Of a stretch of 64,000 nt of DNA, positions 10,845-21,231 are shown in pieces; position 1 is the stretch's first letter, and every line of letters begins with the position of its first letter. Source of the DNA: Achatina immaculata (lineage: Eukaryota > Mollusca > Gastropoda > Stylommatophora > Achatinidae); assembly GCA_009760885.1 (NCBI GenBank), contig CM019703.1, positions 7,452,459 to 7,516,458 of the forward strand. Reading direction: 5' to 3'. The notes under the pieces were generated by a model. The model was given only the letters and a program-made list of their open reading frames with translations, was not told where the DNA came from and did not search any database. The position numbers and the translations under genes are program-made.

Positions 10845-10945
10845 GTATAGTTGTATCTTATATATCTTATATCTTATATCCTTCCCGTGCCGTTGAACGT
10901 CACATAGGGCTCACAAAGTAGTTCGCCAATTATAGTTGTATACTT
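10845..10945 (-). mobile_element. LINE 3'-end fragment (same family as 20.8 and 61.7 kb)
   Basis: 'cttcccgtgccgtt', 'aacgtcacatagggctc' and 'gttcgccaatt' recur at 20850-20910 and 61733-61785. On the minus strand this encodes the terminal RALCDV-type end in the longer copy. It is preceded by TATATCTTA repeats that look like the element's simple tail. Confidence 0.65.
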
Positions 10946-11104
10946 ATACACAAATTATTGTGTGTTACTAATTAAAACGTGATACTACAGTTGGAAATCA
11001 GTTATTGAAAGATGGTGAAAAAAACAACAACAACAGCAACCAAAAATCAAAGTGTAGACATAGATGTATTGTTCTTGATTCGTTCTGTCTTTTTTATCAC
11101 ACCA

Positions 11105-11302
11105 GCATAGCAAGATAGGCACTGGCATGGAATCCTCATGGAAACAGAGATCAAGGAAGACCTAAATTTGCTTGGAGAAAGGAAATTATGGCAGTGCTCA
11201 GAGACAAGGGATAAACATGGAAAGAAGCAGAGAATAAATCCAAGAACAGGAACTACTGGAGAGCCTTTATTCGTGGTCGATGATGATGATGATGATGATG
11301 CC
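11105..11302 (+). mobile_element. LINE 3'-end fragment (same family as 0.96-2.39 kb)
   Basis: Shares 'tggaatcctca-ggaaa', 'agaaattatg-cagtgctca', 'gagacaaggg', 'agagcctttat-cgtgg' and the terminal GAT repeat with 2180-2391. Only about 190 bp of the 3' end is present, with frameshifts. It ends about 155 bp before the first FREM2-like exon. Confidence 0.8.
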
Positions 11303-11457
11303 ACATGTTATAGAAAATTCTCGAAATATGGTGGAGACCTCAGGGGGACAAATTGCTGATCTGTAAGGGGCAGTTTTATACTGTTAAGCCTTGCATGTCA
11401 TTAGCATTGGCTACAGACTAACTAAACCACACCTTTTTGTTTTGATTTTGCTTTCAG

Positions 11458-11604
11458 GGGGCAATGTATTGGCCAATCAACCATTCCATTTGAACTGGGC
11501 GTGGATCTCTTTGGAAAGTGACGTTTTCTTGATCAATGAGACGGAAGCGACATTAAACGTCACACTCAGGAGGCGGGGTTACCTTGGAGAGACAGCCTTC
11601 GTTA
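11458..11604 (+). CDS. FREM2: FREM2-like extracellular matrix protein, exon encoding the first half of a Calx-beta domain
   Basis: Acceptor ttgctttcAG at 11456-11457 and donor GTATGT at 11605. The exon holds 147 nt, begins with two bases of a codon and ends with one. It encodes about 49 residues, including [20 protein letters not shown] and [14 protein letters not shown], a beta-sandwich start like the first Calx-beta domain of FREM2/FRAS1 proteins. These are basement-membrane-associated proteins with CSPG and Calx-beta repeats. An NxT sequon occurs in NETE/NVT. The reading frame runs open past both splice sites, but the flanking residues do not fit the family. The junction codon with the next exon (A+CA) gives Thr and continues the fold without a gap. 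No upstream exon is seen in the window, so the preceding intron exceeds 11.4 kb. Confidence 0.85.
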
Positions 11605-12286
11605 GTATGTATCTTCAAGTTCTCTTCCGATCTCCTTCTTTCAGCTACTGCCATTTCAGCTATATGTGAATTCTTAATATGCCATGAGAACAATCACATG
11701 CCACAGTTGACATTGTCACTTATTCCCACATGTCACCAACGGACTTTTTCAACACATCCATTCTGTTAATATTTTTTTGCAGCAAAATATTCATCATGAC
11801 CAAATATTTTGAATTGCTGTATGATTATCTTTTCTATTTACATCACGTAATAATAATAATAATAATAATAATAAATGAAATATGCATGGTACCGTACGAA
11901 AAAAAACCATTTGGTATTCACTCAACGAACGGTTCGGCGAACCCCACAAACTATAACAACAAATTGGGACGAACCGACGAAATGACAACACTGTACATCA
12001 GCAATATCCACTTAGGGGGCGCCAAGTTCTTGGACGCTGTGTATACAAGAATATGTTCTAGTCTCCCGCGCTTTTCTGCATTAAGTTCAATGAAACCACC
12101 AGGTTTCCGCCCACGCAGATGCCACTCAACCAGGACCTTTGCACTAAGGTTTTTTTTTTAAACCGTGGCAATACATGCAGAAAATCAATAACTTAAACAG
12201 CACTGCAGGTCTATAGTGTGAGAGTAGAGAACTGACATTTTGACAGCAGCTGCTGTCCTCAGATACAGGCTGTAGATTACAGAAAC
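11605..12286 (+). other. intron sequence
   Basis: Intron downstream of the first recognised exon. It contains a short (ATA)n run at about 11847-11873 and a possible diverged fragment near 11920-12010. No exon seen. Confidence 0.5.
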
Positions 12287-13690
12287 TTGTCTCATGTTTA
12301 CCGTACGTCGTGGAACAGGACAGCTAAAGCCAGCGCAGCTTTTGGGAGGCTACGAAAAAATGTACGGGAAAGAATAGGACTCGGCGTTACCAGCAAGTTA
12401 AAGGTCTATAAAGCTGTCGTTCTGTCCACACTAATGTATGCAGCCACCAAGTTAAAGGTCTATAAAGCTGTCGTTCTGGCCACACTAATGTATGCAGCCA
12501 CCAAGTTAAAGGTCTAAAAAGCTGTCGTTCTGACCACACTAATGTATGCAGCCACCAAGTTAAAGGTCTATAAAGCTGTCGTTCTGATCACACTAATGTA
12601 TGCAGCCACCAAGTTAAAGGTCTATAAAGCTGTCGTTCTGGCCACACTAATGTATGCAGCCACCAAGTTAAAGGTCTATAAAGCTGTCGTTCTGGCCACA
12701 CTAATGTATGCAGCCACCAAGTTAAAGGTCTAAAAAGCTGTCGTTCTGATCACACTAATGTATGCAGCCACCAAGTTAAAGGTCTATAAAGCTGTCGTTC
12801 TGACCACACTAATGTATGCAGCCACCAAGTTAAAGGTCTATAAAGCTGTCGTTCTGACCGCACTAATGTATGCAGCCACCAAGTTAAAGGTCTATAAAGC
12901 TGTCGTTCTGACCGCACTAATGTATGCAGCCACCAAGTTAAAGGTCTATAAAGCTGTCGTTCTGACCGCACTAATGTATGCAGCCACCAAGTTAAAGGTC
13001 TATAAAGCTGTCGTTCTAACCACACTAATGTATGCAGCCACCAAGTTAAAGGTCTATAAAGCTGTCGTTCTGACCACACTAATGTATGCAGCCGAAACAT
13101 GGACAGTCTACAGCAGACATGCAAGACAAATAAACCACTTCCATCTAGGCTGTCTCAGAAAAATACTGAAAATCAAATGGCAGCAAATGATACCTGATAC
13201 TAAAGTTCTCACAAGAGCTAATATTCCAAGCATCTACACAATGCTTCAAAAGGCGCATATTCGATGGACAGGGCACGTAGTCAGAATGAGTAACACTCGA
13301 CTGCCCAAACAACTCCTTTATGCGGAACTACTGAACGGAAAACTCAAAGCTGGAGGGCAAAAAAAAAAAAACGTTACAAGGATACGCTCAAAGCCTCACT
13401 CAAAGCCCTCGGGATAGACATAAACTCTTGAGAGGCCATAGCACGTCCGCCCATCATGGAGGGCTTTAACCACCCTGGGTGCTCAGAGAGCAGAGCGCTC
13501 AAGAACTGAAAGTGCCCAACACAAACGCGCAATGAGAAAAGCCAAGGCAGCACAAGCACCCACAACTGAATCTGGACATATACGTTCCGTGTGTGGCAAA
13601 ACTGTTAGAGCTCGTACAGGGCTAGTTGGTCACGCACGGACACACCTCTCCTTACTTTGACTAAGATGAATCTGTGGTCATCATCGAAGA
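12287..13690 (+). mobile_element. LINE 3' half with internal tandem expansion
   Basis: Starts SWNRTAKASAAFGRLRKNVR...GVTSKLKVYKAVVL, the region after the reverse-transcriptase core. After the array it continues with TLMYAAETWTVYSRHARQ, HLGCLRKILKIKWQ, RWTGHVVRMSNTRLPKQLLY and, in a shifted frame, SVCGKTVRARTGLVGHARTH, a degenerate C-terminal zinc-finger-like end typical of some non-LTR elements. A-rich CAA repeats (about 13705-13762) follow. The copy is 5'-truncated and frameshifted around 13362-13420. Confidence 0.85.
12394..13095. repeat. 54-bp minisatellite, 13 units, in frame inside a LINE gene
   Basis: 702 bp is 13 x 54. Each unit is 18 codons, KLKVYKAVVLTTLMYAAT, corresponding to a segment of the LINE protein normally present once before ETWT. 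Two units carry TAT to TAA changes (near 12515 and 12732), which create stops. Variants S/A/T/I at one position and ACA/GCA next to it group into neighbouring units, which suggests stepwise local expansion. Confidence 0.95.
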
Positions 13691-13800
13691 CGATGGATGA
13701 ACAACAAACAACAACAACAAAAATAACAACAACAGCAACAACACAACAACAACAACAACAGTGGAATCAGTCATGCGATGTTTAATCTCTTATCACCGAC

Positions 13801-14215
13801 TTACAAGGGACGATGACGATGTCTGTTCTGACAACCAGTGACCCATGGCTGACACGCTGCCGTCAGGGCTGAAGAACTATAGGTGGCAAAGACCCTCTCC
13901 CACCTCCCTGTTAATACCCCCCCTCGTAACAAACCTAGTCTGACTAGCAGGCAGGGATCGCCATAGTCCCCGTGGTGGTGGAGTCTGCTAAAGACATACT
14001 GCACACTGCCATGCTTATTACCTGCACTCAGGGACTGAAAAAAAACTGTCATGATCCGCTCCCAATCCGACACCATGATGTGCCTCAAATCTCCGCGCAT
14101 TGACTACAAAGAACACCAGCTCGCAGTTCCAGTGAGATAGAGAAGGAGGAGGAGGAGGAGGAAGAAGAAGAAGAAAAAGAAGAAGAAGACGAAGAAGAAG
14201 AAGAAGAAGAAGACG
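13801..14215 (-). repeat. Rep-A dispersed repeat copy with GAA/GAG tail
   Basis: Minus-strand copy of a repeat of about 330 bp, recognised by recurring blocks: 'cactggaactgcgagctggtg', 'ttctttg', 'tcggattgggagcgg', 'agcagactccaccaccacgg', 'ggcgatccctgcc' and 'gtgggagagggtctttg'. The 5' end abuts GAGGAG/GAAGAA repeats (14143-14215). Other copies lie at 19.2, 38.6, 39.2, 40.3, 49.7, 52.4, 53.4 and 60.7 kb. No protein coding and no clear tRNA head are seen; class unknown. Confidence 0.8.
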
Positions 14216-14449
14216 ATCACTAATTGAAGAACTAATCAAGACTTGGTTTCTGATCTATCACAAATTTAGATTCAGAACATAAGTATATTATCTATCACAA
14301 ATTTAGATTCAAAACATAAATATTATGTTGTATCACATGTTTTAAACATAAAAATATATTGTGCTTTCTTAATCACGTGATGGTAAAAAATAAGTAAATC
14401 TGTTTTTTATTTTGTGACAAATTAGAAGCTGTTTTTAAAAATGTTACTT

Positions 14450-14983
14450 TTTATGATAGATATTAGAAACATAGTGTGTGATAGATATTAGAAACATAGT
14501 GTGTGATAGATATTAGAAACATAGTGTGTGACAGATATTAGAAACATAGTGTGCGACAGATATTAGAAACATAGTGTGCGATAGATATTAGAAACATAGT
14601 GTGTGGTAGATATTAGAAACATAGTGTGTGACAGATATTAGAAACATAGTGTGTGGCAGATATTAGAAACATAGTGTGCGATATATATTAGAAACATAGT
14701 GTGCGATAGATATTAGAAACATAGTGTGTGACAGATATTAGAAACATAGTGTGTGGCAGATATTAGAAACATAGTGTGTGGCAGATATTAGAAACATAGT
14801 GTGTGACAGATATTAGAAACATAGTGTGCGATAGATATTAGAAACATAGTGTGTGACAGATATTAGAAACATAGTGTGCGATAGATATTAGAAACATAGT
14901 GTGTGGCAGATATTAGAAACATAGTGTGTGACAGATATTAGAAACATAGTGTGTGACAGATATTAGAAACATAGTGTGCAGTG
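14450..14983. repeat. 25-bp minisatellite, about 21 copies, intronic
   Basis: Unit gatattagaaacatagtgtg plus 5 variable bases (tgata/tgaca/tggca/cgata), with period exactly 25. It lies in the intron about 100 bp upstream of the next FREM2-like exon (15083). Confidence 0.95.
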
Positions 14984-15082
14984 TTTTCTTAAGTCCAAAA
15001 ATTACAGAAAGAAACATAAAATAGTGTTTTCTTCTAAAGACACTTCACAGAAACTGCAAAAGATGTAACTTCTTTGTTCCAG

Positions 15083-15163
15083 CAATCACGGCATTGGATG
15101 GATCGGCCAAAGCAGGGGAAGATTTCAATTCCAGATACGCCAAACAAGTACAGTTTAATCCAG
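15083..15163 (+). CDS. FREM2: FREM2-like protein, exon encoding the middle of the first Calx-beta domain
   Basis: Acceptor ctttgttccAG at 15081-15082 and donor GTTAGT at 15164. It is 81 nt, phase 1 at both ends. It encodes ITALDGSAKAGEDFNSRYAK and QVQFNPG. The pattern 'x-DGSAKAGxDF...VQFxPG' is characteristic of Calx-beta domains and close to the FREM2 first domain. The last base G plus GC from the exon at 47129 makes Gly, giving FNPGQTEKTW without loss. The intron that follows is 31,965 bp. Confidence 0.88.
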
Positions 15164-16739
15164 GTTAGTCAGTTACGACATCACATCATTTGGTTTACCT
15201 CCCTTTGTAACAAACCTTTATGGATAACATACAGAGGATGACATGACATAATGAGTACAAATTAGTTATGTATTCAGTTCGCCTGAACGGCTAGCGGTCA
15301 AAATTTATCTTGTATAATAGCAGTGATCAGATTCTGTCATGCGCGTACCATCATGGATCAGATTTCGCTTCTTTTTTTTTTCTCCTCAGTTTTTCTTTGT
15401 ATGTCCTGATGTTAAACCGTTTACCTTGTCGAATGGTCTTTGCCTGGTTTCAACGTTGTCCATTAAAAAAGTGTTGGTAGTGCTGCTTCAAGGTTTGAGG
15501 CTTTGGTGTGATACCTTTCGCCTTTTGGGCCAACACGGCGGTCTTCGGCATGGTTTATTTTTGAGGACTGGGTTTGCCTTCCCATTTCGTCTCTTATTTA
15601 CACAGCCAGACATTTAGCTCTTACAAAATAGTCTCACTGGGAGGTAGGGCAGGTTCTTGACTGGCTACAGTCCGCCAGCCCTGACGAAAGCTGTCAACTA
15701 TGGGTCAGTGACAACTGGCTCATCCACCCCGAGTACTGAATCTACAAAAACAAACCCTGCTACAGTACGAAATTTAATAAGAAACCACCAAGGACGATCA
15801 TCCAAACATGCCGTGGGCAATTTGATAGCACGGGTTGTTTATGTGCACGTAAGAGGAGCGGCCGGCTTGTAATGGAATGGGATAGGTAATTGGGTTGGAT
15901 AGAAATAAAATAGTAGTCTCTGCTGCAGAGAGTTAATTTTGGATACTTATAGGCGTGTGCAGCGGGGAAATCTGTTGTAAAGCTCGCAAGTATCTGCGCT
16001 TATAGTGAACGAATTTGGAAAAGACGCACAGAAAATAGGCAGACGAGACGACGGGAAAAAAAAACCGGCTGAAGGCTGACAAGAGTGAAGGTTCCAAAAA
16101 TGTAGGCACCCAAGTTTTTCTTCAGAGTCAGTATTTTAGTTGGCCTTCTAAATAGTAGAATGTAGATTGTAGTCTGTCTTTTGTAGGAATGTTTAGTATT
16201 GGTTAAATGTGTCCCTTTTAGGACAGTTTATTCTGAAATAAGCTGTTTGAGAGAGTATGTGGTATTGTCTGTTGTAGAAGCAAAAATGTCCTTCAACATC
16301 TTGCTGTGTGAGAGGTCGTCCCATGGCGACGTCAAGTCGCCCGGACACTTTTTCATGTATTTGTGAATTCCATCAGTCTTTTCACGCCACATCCATGTTG
16401 GCAACATCCACCAACAAATGTGGCTTCATCAATAAATCTGTTCTATTGTAACACCCGGAGTTGGGTGATTATTGGCTTGTTTTGTGTCGCAACTGTGGAG
16501 TATGAATGATCAGTTAGTTTTGTTTATTGTAGTTCACAAGGCGTGCATGAACTCTGTTTTAGTGATCCTGGGTTAGATGAAGTTGCATAGAGCGTATCAC
16601 TGTTAACGAAGTGAGACAAGTGTAACAACTTAATGAACAAAACGTTTAAGGCACTCTACAGCCATCAGCATAAAGAAAAACATCATTTTAGTGGTGCAAC
16701 AACAGACCAGTCAAAGTCAAAAAGTTGTATATATTGTTA
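15164..16739 (+). other. start of the 32-kb intron; no feature recognised
   Basis: No exon, LINE or array is supported. The minus strand near 16425 reads RFIDEATFVGG, faintly like the first catalytic motif of DDE_3 transposases, but the following sequence does not support it. A segment at 15640-15870 looks old and repeat-like but unidentifiable. Confidence 0.4.
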
Positions 16740-17085
16740 TCCGGCCGGGAACTGCACACTAAAACTCTTCTTGAGGCTTCGTGCGCCAGACGAGAATGTT
16801 GAACGGGTTGAACTGCAAGAGCAATAGGCAATGACCGCTCTCTCATGGCACGGCCTGCAAACTCTCCTGGCTGGGCACCTTGTGATTTCTTTCTTCGGGA
16901 GCGTATCAAGAACATCGTCTTTGTAGCACCATTGTGGCTTAGCACCGGCGGTCGCTTCCATCACTCCAGATAAGCTGCGCCGAGTGTGACTGGAGTCGGA
17001 ATATCGTGTCGACGTCGGCCGCGTCACACGTCGGCTCATATCAAGTGCATGTGAACTCAGAATAAACTTGTTTCTTCAAAATGAA
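16740..17085 (+). mobile_element. C-terminal transposase relic (DDE_3/DUF4817-type transposon)
   Basis: A frame at 16847-16951 reads ARPANSPGWAPCDFFLRERI, then KNIVFVAP, matching the 'W/RP..SPD..PCDFFLWG.K..V' block around the third catalytic Asp of these transposases. After a frameshift, 16950-17060 reads SITPDKLRRV*LESEYRVDV and GRVTRR. Family elements end with a very similar 'D.L.RVW.E..YR.DV.RVT.G' block. It is the opposite end of the protein from the 4-5 kb copy and clearly broken. No inverted repeats were found. Confidence 0.7.
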
Positions 17086-17154
17086 GTATCAGTTATTACG
17101 ATATGTGTTATGTTACGCCAGTAAACACTTTTTTAGAGCGAGGCAGTCACGCGC

Positions 17155-17182
17155 GCGCATCTCTCTCACTCACATACCCACG

Positions 17183-17260
<78 letters not shown>
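17155..17260. repeat. (CA)n-(TA)n compound microsatellite
   Basis: CGCG/CACA run at about 17180-17231, then TATA to about 17259. Confidence 0.92.
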
Positions 17261-17262
<2 letters not shown>

Positions 17263-17564
17263 GCGCATGAAATTTTATGTGCAGCGCTAAGTAGCAAATA
17301 AATAAATAAAAAGTGAAAAAAATTTTCCTTTTACTGTCAATTTACTTTATCTTCGCCTGTACTATGGTACAGCTAAAGAATATATCAGCGCTAGATGAGT
17401 TTCTTTTAACGATTTCTTTAAACTTTAGCTATTTTAAAAAAACATTTTTGAGAACTTTTAATCTACATTATATGATTTGACGTTATGGCGTACATCTGCA
17501 CACGGGTTGAAATTTTTGCACACGAAATGCACAATTTTGGAGGGAACATTGTTCAGGGACTTTA

Positions 17565-17584
17565 TGTACACCTTGTATCTCTCG

Positions 17585-17615
<31 letters not shown>

Positions 17616-17620
17616 TATGA
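17565..17620. repeat. short (CT)n-(GT)n microsatellite
   Basis: CT run then GT run, near the far end of the minus-strand LINE relic at 17.74-18.20 kb. Confidence 0.85.
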
Positions 17621-17739
17621 ACGCAAAGTTAAAAGAACCAGTGAAAGCATTAACAAACGAAGAATACCCGCAACGGGGAATATCAGTCAGGTCAATGTTT
17701 CTTTGAGCCCTTACTAGTTTTCTTGAACAAATGAACAGA

Positions 17740-18200
17740 ATATCTACTTCGGTTCTTCCATGAGCGTGTCTTCTGATGTGTCCATTCCAGAAATTTGTCC
17801 TTCTCTCTACCTCTCTAAATACAAAGAGGTCTTCAGCAAATTGACCAACAGCTCGCAATGACATATTCAGACTTTCAGTGGTGACCTAAATCCACCTGCA
17901 GCGAGGTTGTCCCAATTCCCTTTTACCGGGCCCTATGCCTTCTGTCAACCTCTTCAAAAATGTCTCCTTTGACGCGGCCGAAGTATCTTATCTTTCTAAC
18001 TTTAACAGTGTTTACAAGCCAGTTTTCACCGACCTCTAATCCTGTCACTATCTCTTTATTTGATTTTCTTATTATCTTTCATGTTATGAGTGCCGTTCTA
18101 CATTTCATTTCAAATGCTGTTATTCTCTTTTCTACTGATTTGTTGTGTCCACGTTTCGCATCCTTACGTTGCTACTGGGAATATGTAATCTTTTAGTAAA
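17740..18200 (-). mobile_element. LINE 3'-region relic, minus strand
   Basis: On the minus strand: ATYGCETWTQ..., then GENWLVNTVKVRKIRYFGRV, matching the 'CETW...IRYFGHV' order seen in the C-terminal regions of the other LINEs here. After more frameshifts, 17864-17750 encodes REVERRTNFWNGHIRRHAHG. Many stops; 5'-truncated. Confidence 0.65.
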
Positions 18201-18233
18201 CATTTGGCTGCAATAAAATCATTCACCAGGCTT

Positions 18234-18400
18234 TAAACGACAGAAGATATTGTAACAGACCAAGAGAGCGTCCAAGAAGGAAATGACTAGGTGAAGTCCA
18301 AGAAGAGCTACGGAAACATGGAATATCACTGACCAGTCCTACACAAATGGCACACGCTGAGGGAAAGAGTATTCTAAGAAAGACCTTAATATAACTAATT
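18234..18400 (+). mobile_element. possible LINE 3'-end fragment, plus strand
   Basis: Reads RPRRK*LGEVQEELRKHGIS and LTSPTQMAHAEGKSILRKTL, resembling the basic 'RPRRRWLD...DL...G' then 'A.DR..WR' ends of LINE proteins in this window. Short and diverged. Confidence 0.4.
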
Positions 18401-18763
18401 AACTTGTAATACTAGTCCCTATGGGATTATTGGAGCTGGACCACCCTTACTACAACTTGAAAACCATTGGATCGTACAGAACAGGTATAAACTGATTTGC
18501 TTTCGTCTTCAGTTTGTTTTTGGTTATGGCGCACCAACTGGGAAGACCTTAAGCGAATCCGTAAAACACGTGCACCTCTCAATCCGCATCTGACTGCAAC
18601 AGATGCCAGGCAGATGGGCATCTGTTTCCTGCGATGTGAGAATAATGATGTACCAGACGGTGAATGGTCACCTCATTCATTCAGACTCACTGGCACCCAC
18701 GCACGCCAACAGACTCTGCCAGCGATTGCTAGTTCGTCCTTCATTAACCTTGTTTTTCCACAG

Positions 18764-18860
18764 TACTTGAAAGTAAAAGGTATAAAGGTAAAATCCCCGT
18801 TTCTATTTCATTACTTGAAAGTAAAAGGTATAAAGGTAAAATCCCCGTTTCTATTTCATT
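18764..18860. repeat. 48-bp perfect tandem duplication
   Basis: Two copies starting at 18764 and 18812, beginning 'tacttgaaagtaaaaggtat', identical as far as I can see, so probably recent. Confidence 0.9.
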
Positions 18861-18861
18861 A

Positions 18862-19107
18862 AGGCACATTTTGGAGGATACGGTGTTACGACCGTACTTC
18901 CAAGATCTTCGGGTGTCACGTGGTCAGTATCACGCCTGGCCGCATATACTTATCCAGATTTCTCTGGTACCCATTTTTAGAGGCTGGGTGCACTCTGGGG
19001 GCCTTTTTGGTGTGGTGGTGCCAGCAAAATCCCCACCGCTGGGACTTCAGCGCTGCACCACTGGATTCGTAGACTGAGCGTCTAACCACTTAGCCAAGCA
19101 GGCTGCC
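18862..19107 (-). mobile_element. tRNA-derived SINE, minus strand
   Basis: The reverse complement from 19107 begins GGCAGCCTGCTTGGCTAAGT and GGTTAGACGCTC (A-box region), with a degraded B box. The body has CCCAGCCTCTAAAAATGGGT and ACCAGAGAAATCTGG, matching the SINE at 1418-1690 (GGGTACCAGAGAAAATCTGG). Confidence 0.75.
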
Positions 19108-19216
19108 ACTTAAAAGTAGTTTTTAAAATATATTTTCAAATAAATGGAATAAACCTCTGTTCTATTTTTTTCTAATTTACTGTCCTATTCTTTGTTCTCT
19201 CCATTTCCACCCTCAG

Positions 19217-19440
19217 TAGTAAGCCTAGCCTAGCGAAAGGGCCAAGGATCGCTTATAGTACCCGTGGCGGTGGAGTCTGCTGAAGAAGTGTTGCATTTTA
19301 GCTACACTTATGACAGGAAAAAATAGCCCCCATAACCCACTTCACAATCCGACACGATAGTGTGTCTCAAGAGCTTCACTGATCGGCTGAAGAAAACACC
19401 AGCTGGCAGTTCTAGTGAAGAAGAAGAAGAAGAAGTGTAT
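19217..19440 (-). repeat. Rep-A dispersed repeat copy (partial) with GAA tail
   Basis: Contains 'cgtggcggtggagtctgctg', 'aatccgacacgat', 'cggctgaagaaaacaccagctgg' and 'cagttctagtgaagaagaag', the minus-strand Rep-A landmarks in the usual order. It is cut before the Rep-A 3' part and runs into GAA repeats. Confidence 0.75.
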
Positions 19441-19627
19441 TTTTAAATTCTTGATCTCGATCTTTCCCTCATTTCTTTCCTTTCTCTTCTTGTTCGTTGT
19501 TTTCTTTTTTTTCCACATGTTTTTTTCCTTTGTGTTCTTGTTTATCTTCTTTCTCTTTCTGCGGTTCTCATCTTATAATGGTTTTCGCTTCCTTTCTCTC
19601 TTCTTGCCCTTATTCTTTTCTTCACAT

Positions 19628-20725
19628 AGTTCATCATCATCATCACGTGCCGTGGCGACTGGCGTTGGCTATTATGCTTCTCCAGAGAACATTATCCTTC
19701 ATGCAAGTCATCAGTTCAGTTGGTGATCTCCTCTCACACCATCCCGTCAGACTGTCCAGTATCATTTCTCTTGGTCTTCCTCTTGATCTTCTTCCTTCTA
19801 TTTTTCCTCTTGTTATAATATTTTCAATGCCTCCTCTTCTCATTGCATGTCCTATGAAAGTACATTGTCTCTCTCTTATCTTTTTTGACAAGGTTTTTTG
19901 TCTCTCCAGCTCTTCTCATACATTCTTTATTAGTTATTTTTGCTGTCCAGGGGATTCTCAACATTTTCTAATAAACCACATTTTTCTGCTGCTTCCAATG
20001 ATTTTTGTGCAGACCTGTCTATTGTCCATGATTCACTTCCATATAACAAGATAGGTTCAATATAGCATTTTAGGATTTGTTTTCTAACATTCATTGATAA
20101 GGATGTGTTAGATAATATGTTTCTCATTCTCTGAAATGCAGTCTTTGCTTGGGCTGTTCTGTTCCTAATTTCTGTTCTGCATTTCCCATCTGAAGTTATT
20201 ACTGCTCCAAGGTATTTGAATTTCTGCACCTGCTTTAGAATAGTTCCGTTTAATTTTATACTGCATGCTGGTGGATTCTGTTTATTATATATAACCATAG
20301 TCTCTGTCTTTTTGATGTTCAAAGTAAGGCCTTTCTGTTCACTTTCTTTGGCGACTTTATCCAAGAGATTTTGCAGGTGTTGTTGGTTCTCAGCTATCAG
20401 TACTGTGTCGTCAGCATACCGAAGGTTGTTAATATTGTATCCTCCAAAATTTTATGCCTGGTTCTGTGATGATCGTTCTTAGAATATTCTCGCTGTATAG
20501 AGAAAAAAGGTCTGGAGATAGTACACATCCTTGTCGCACCCATTGTTTTACAATCCTCAGGTCTTTGCCGTCTATGTTGATGTCTTCAAGCATTTTAATA
20601 ATTTCATTATGTTTCACCTTGTCGAATGCCTTGGTGTAATCAATGAAGCATAAGTAGAGATCTTTCTGTACTTCTAAAGCTCTTTCTGTTAGTGTTCGTA
20701 AAACATAAATGGCATTGTGTCATAG
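19628..20725 (-). mobile_element. RTE-like LINE, minus strand, 5'-truncated
   Basis: On the minus strand from about 20725: CFIDYTKAFDKVKHNEIIKM, then VRQGCVLSPDLFSLYSENIL, a gap where FADD would be, LTLNIKKTETMVIYN, FKYLGAVITSDGK, AKTAFQRMRNILSN, PILLYGSESWTID and, frame-shifted, RERQCTFIGHAMRRGG...RPREMILDSLTGWC, ending WRSIIANASRHGT and a GAT tail (CATCATCAT on the + strand, 19628-19645). The order is reverse transcriptase, thumb, C-terminal domain. At least three frame breaks. Related 3' ends lie at 29.1 and 63.3 kb. Confidence 0.88.
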
Positions 20726-20824
20726 CTCTTGCTTGCGTTTTTTGTGGTCCCCCAATTCTTCTTTCTCTTCTGCGTTTAGTTTCATATACCTAGCCGTCTA
20801 TACAAGGATACGAGTTGACCCATG

Positions 20825-21190
20825 AATTCCACTATATACATCTTATCTTATATTTTATGTCCTTCCCGTGCCGTTAAACGTCACATAGGGCTCGCAAGGC
20901 ATTTCGCCAATTTGTCCTGTTTTCGGTGAGTCTTTCAACCTCACGAAGGAATTTTATGCCTATTAATTTGGCCTCTCTTAGCAATGTCCTCTTTAGAGTT
21001 TCACGTGGTCTGCCTCTTTTTTTTCTTCGGCCTGTTGTGTTCCACTTGATAGCTTGCTTTGTGATTCTCTGATCGTTTCTTCTCATCACGTGGCCAACAT
21101 ATATCCATCTCCTTTTCCTGATCACTCATGAGACTGGTTGTTGTTCGTTCACCTGTCTTATCGCTGCATTGTTCTTGAGTTCGTTCCACT
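20825..21190 (-). mobile_element. LINE 3'-end fragment, minus strand (RALCDV family)
   Basis: On the minus strand: KRRWIYVGHVMRRNDQRITK, KWNTTGRRKKRGRPRETLKR, REVERLTENRTNWRNALRAL, CDV and stop. This is the C-terminal end of a LINE protein. The tail 'atatctta' lies at 20829-20850. It directly abuts the 19.6-20.7 kb LINE. Further 3' ends of the family are at 10.85 and 61.7 kb. Confidence 0.82.
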
Positions 21191-21200
21191 TGATGCCGAG

Positions 21201-21229
<29 letters not shown>
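21201..21229. repeat. (TA)n microsatellite
   Basis: Pure TA run at the 5' edge of the minus-strand LINE fragment. Confidence 0.9.

Positions 21230-21231
<2 letters not shown>

Noticed and set aside
11391..11669. The whole 92-codon frame as a coding exon
   Set aside because: Only 11458-11604 fits Calx-beta sequence and has splice sites; residues before and after read as intron.
15980..16465. Possible solo LTR (TGT...ACA with an AATAAA-like signal near the end)
   Set aside because: No target duplication, primer-binding site or partner LTR could be found; the borders were arbitrary.
16320..16470. Minus-strand DEATF motif as another transposase catalytic core
   Set aside because: Only five residues match; the following sequence does not continue the family pattern.
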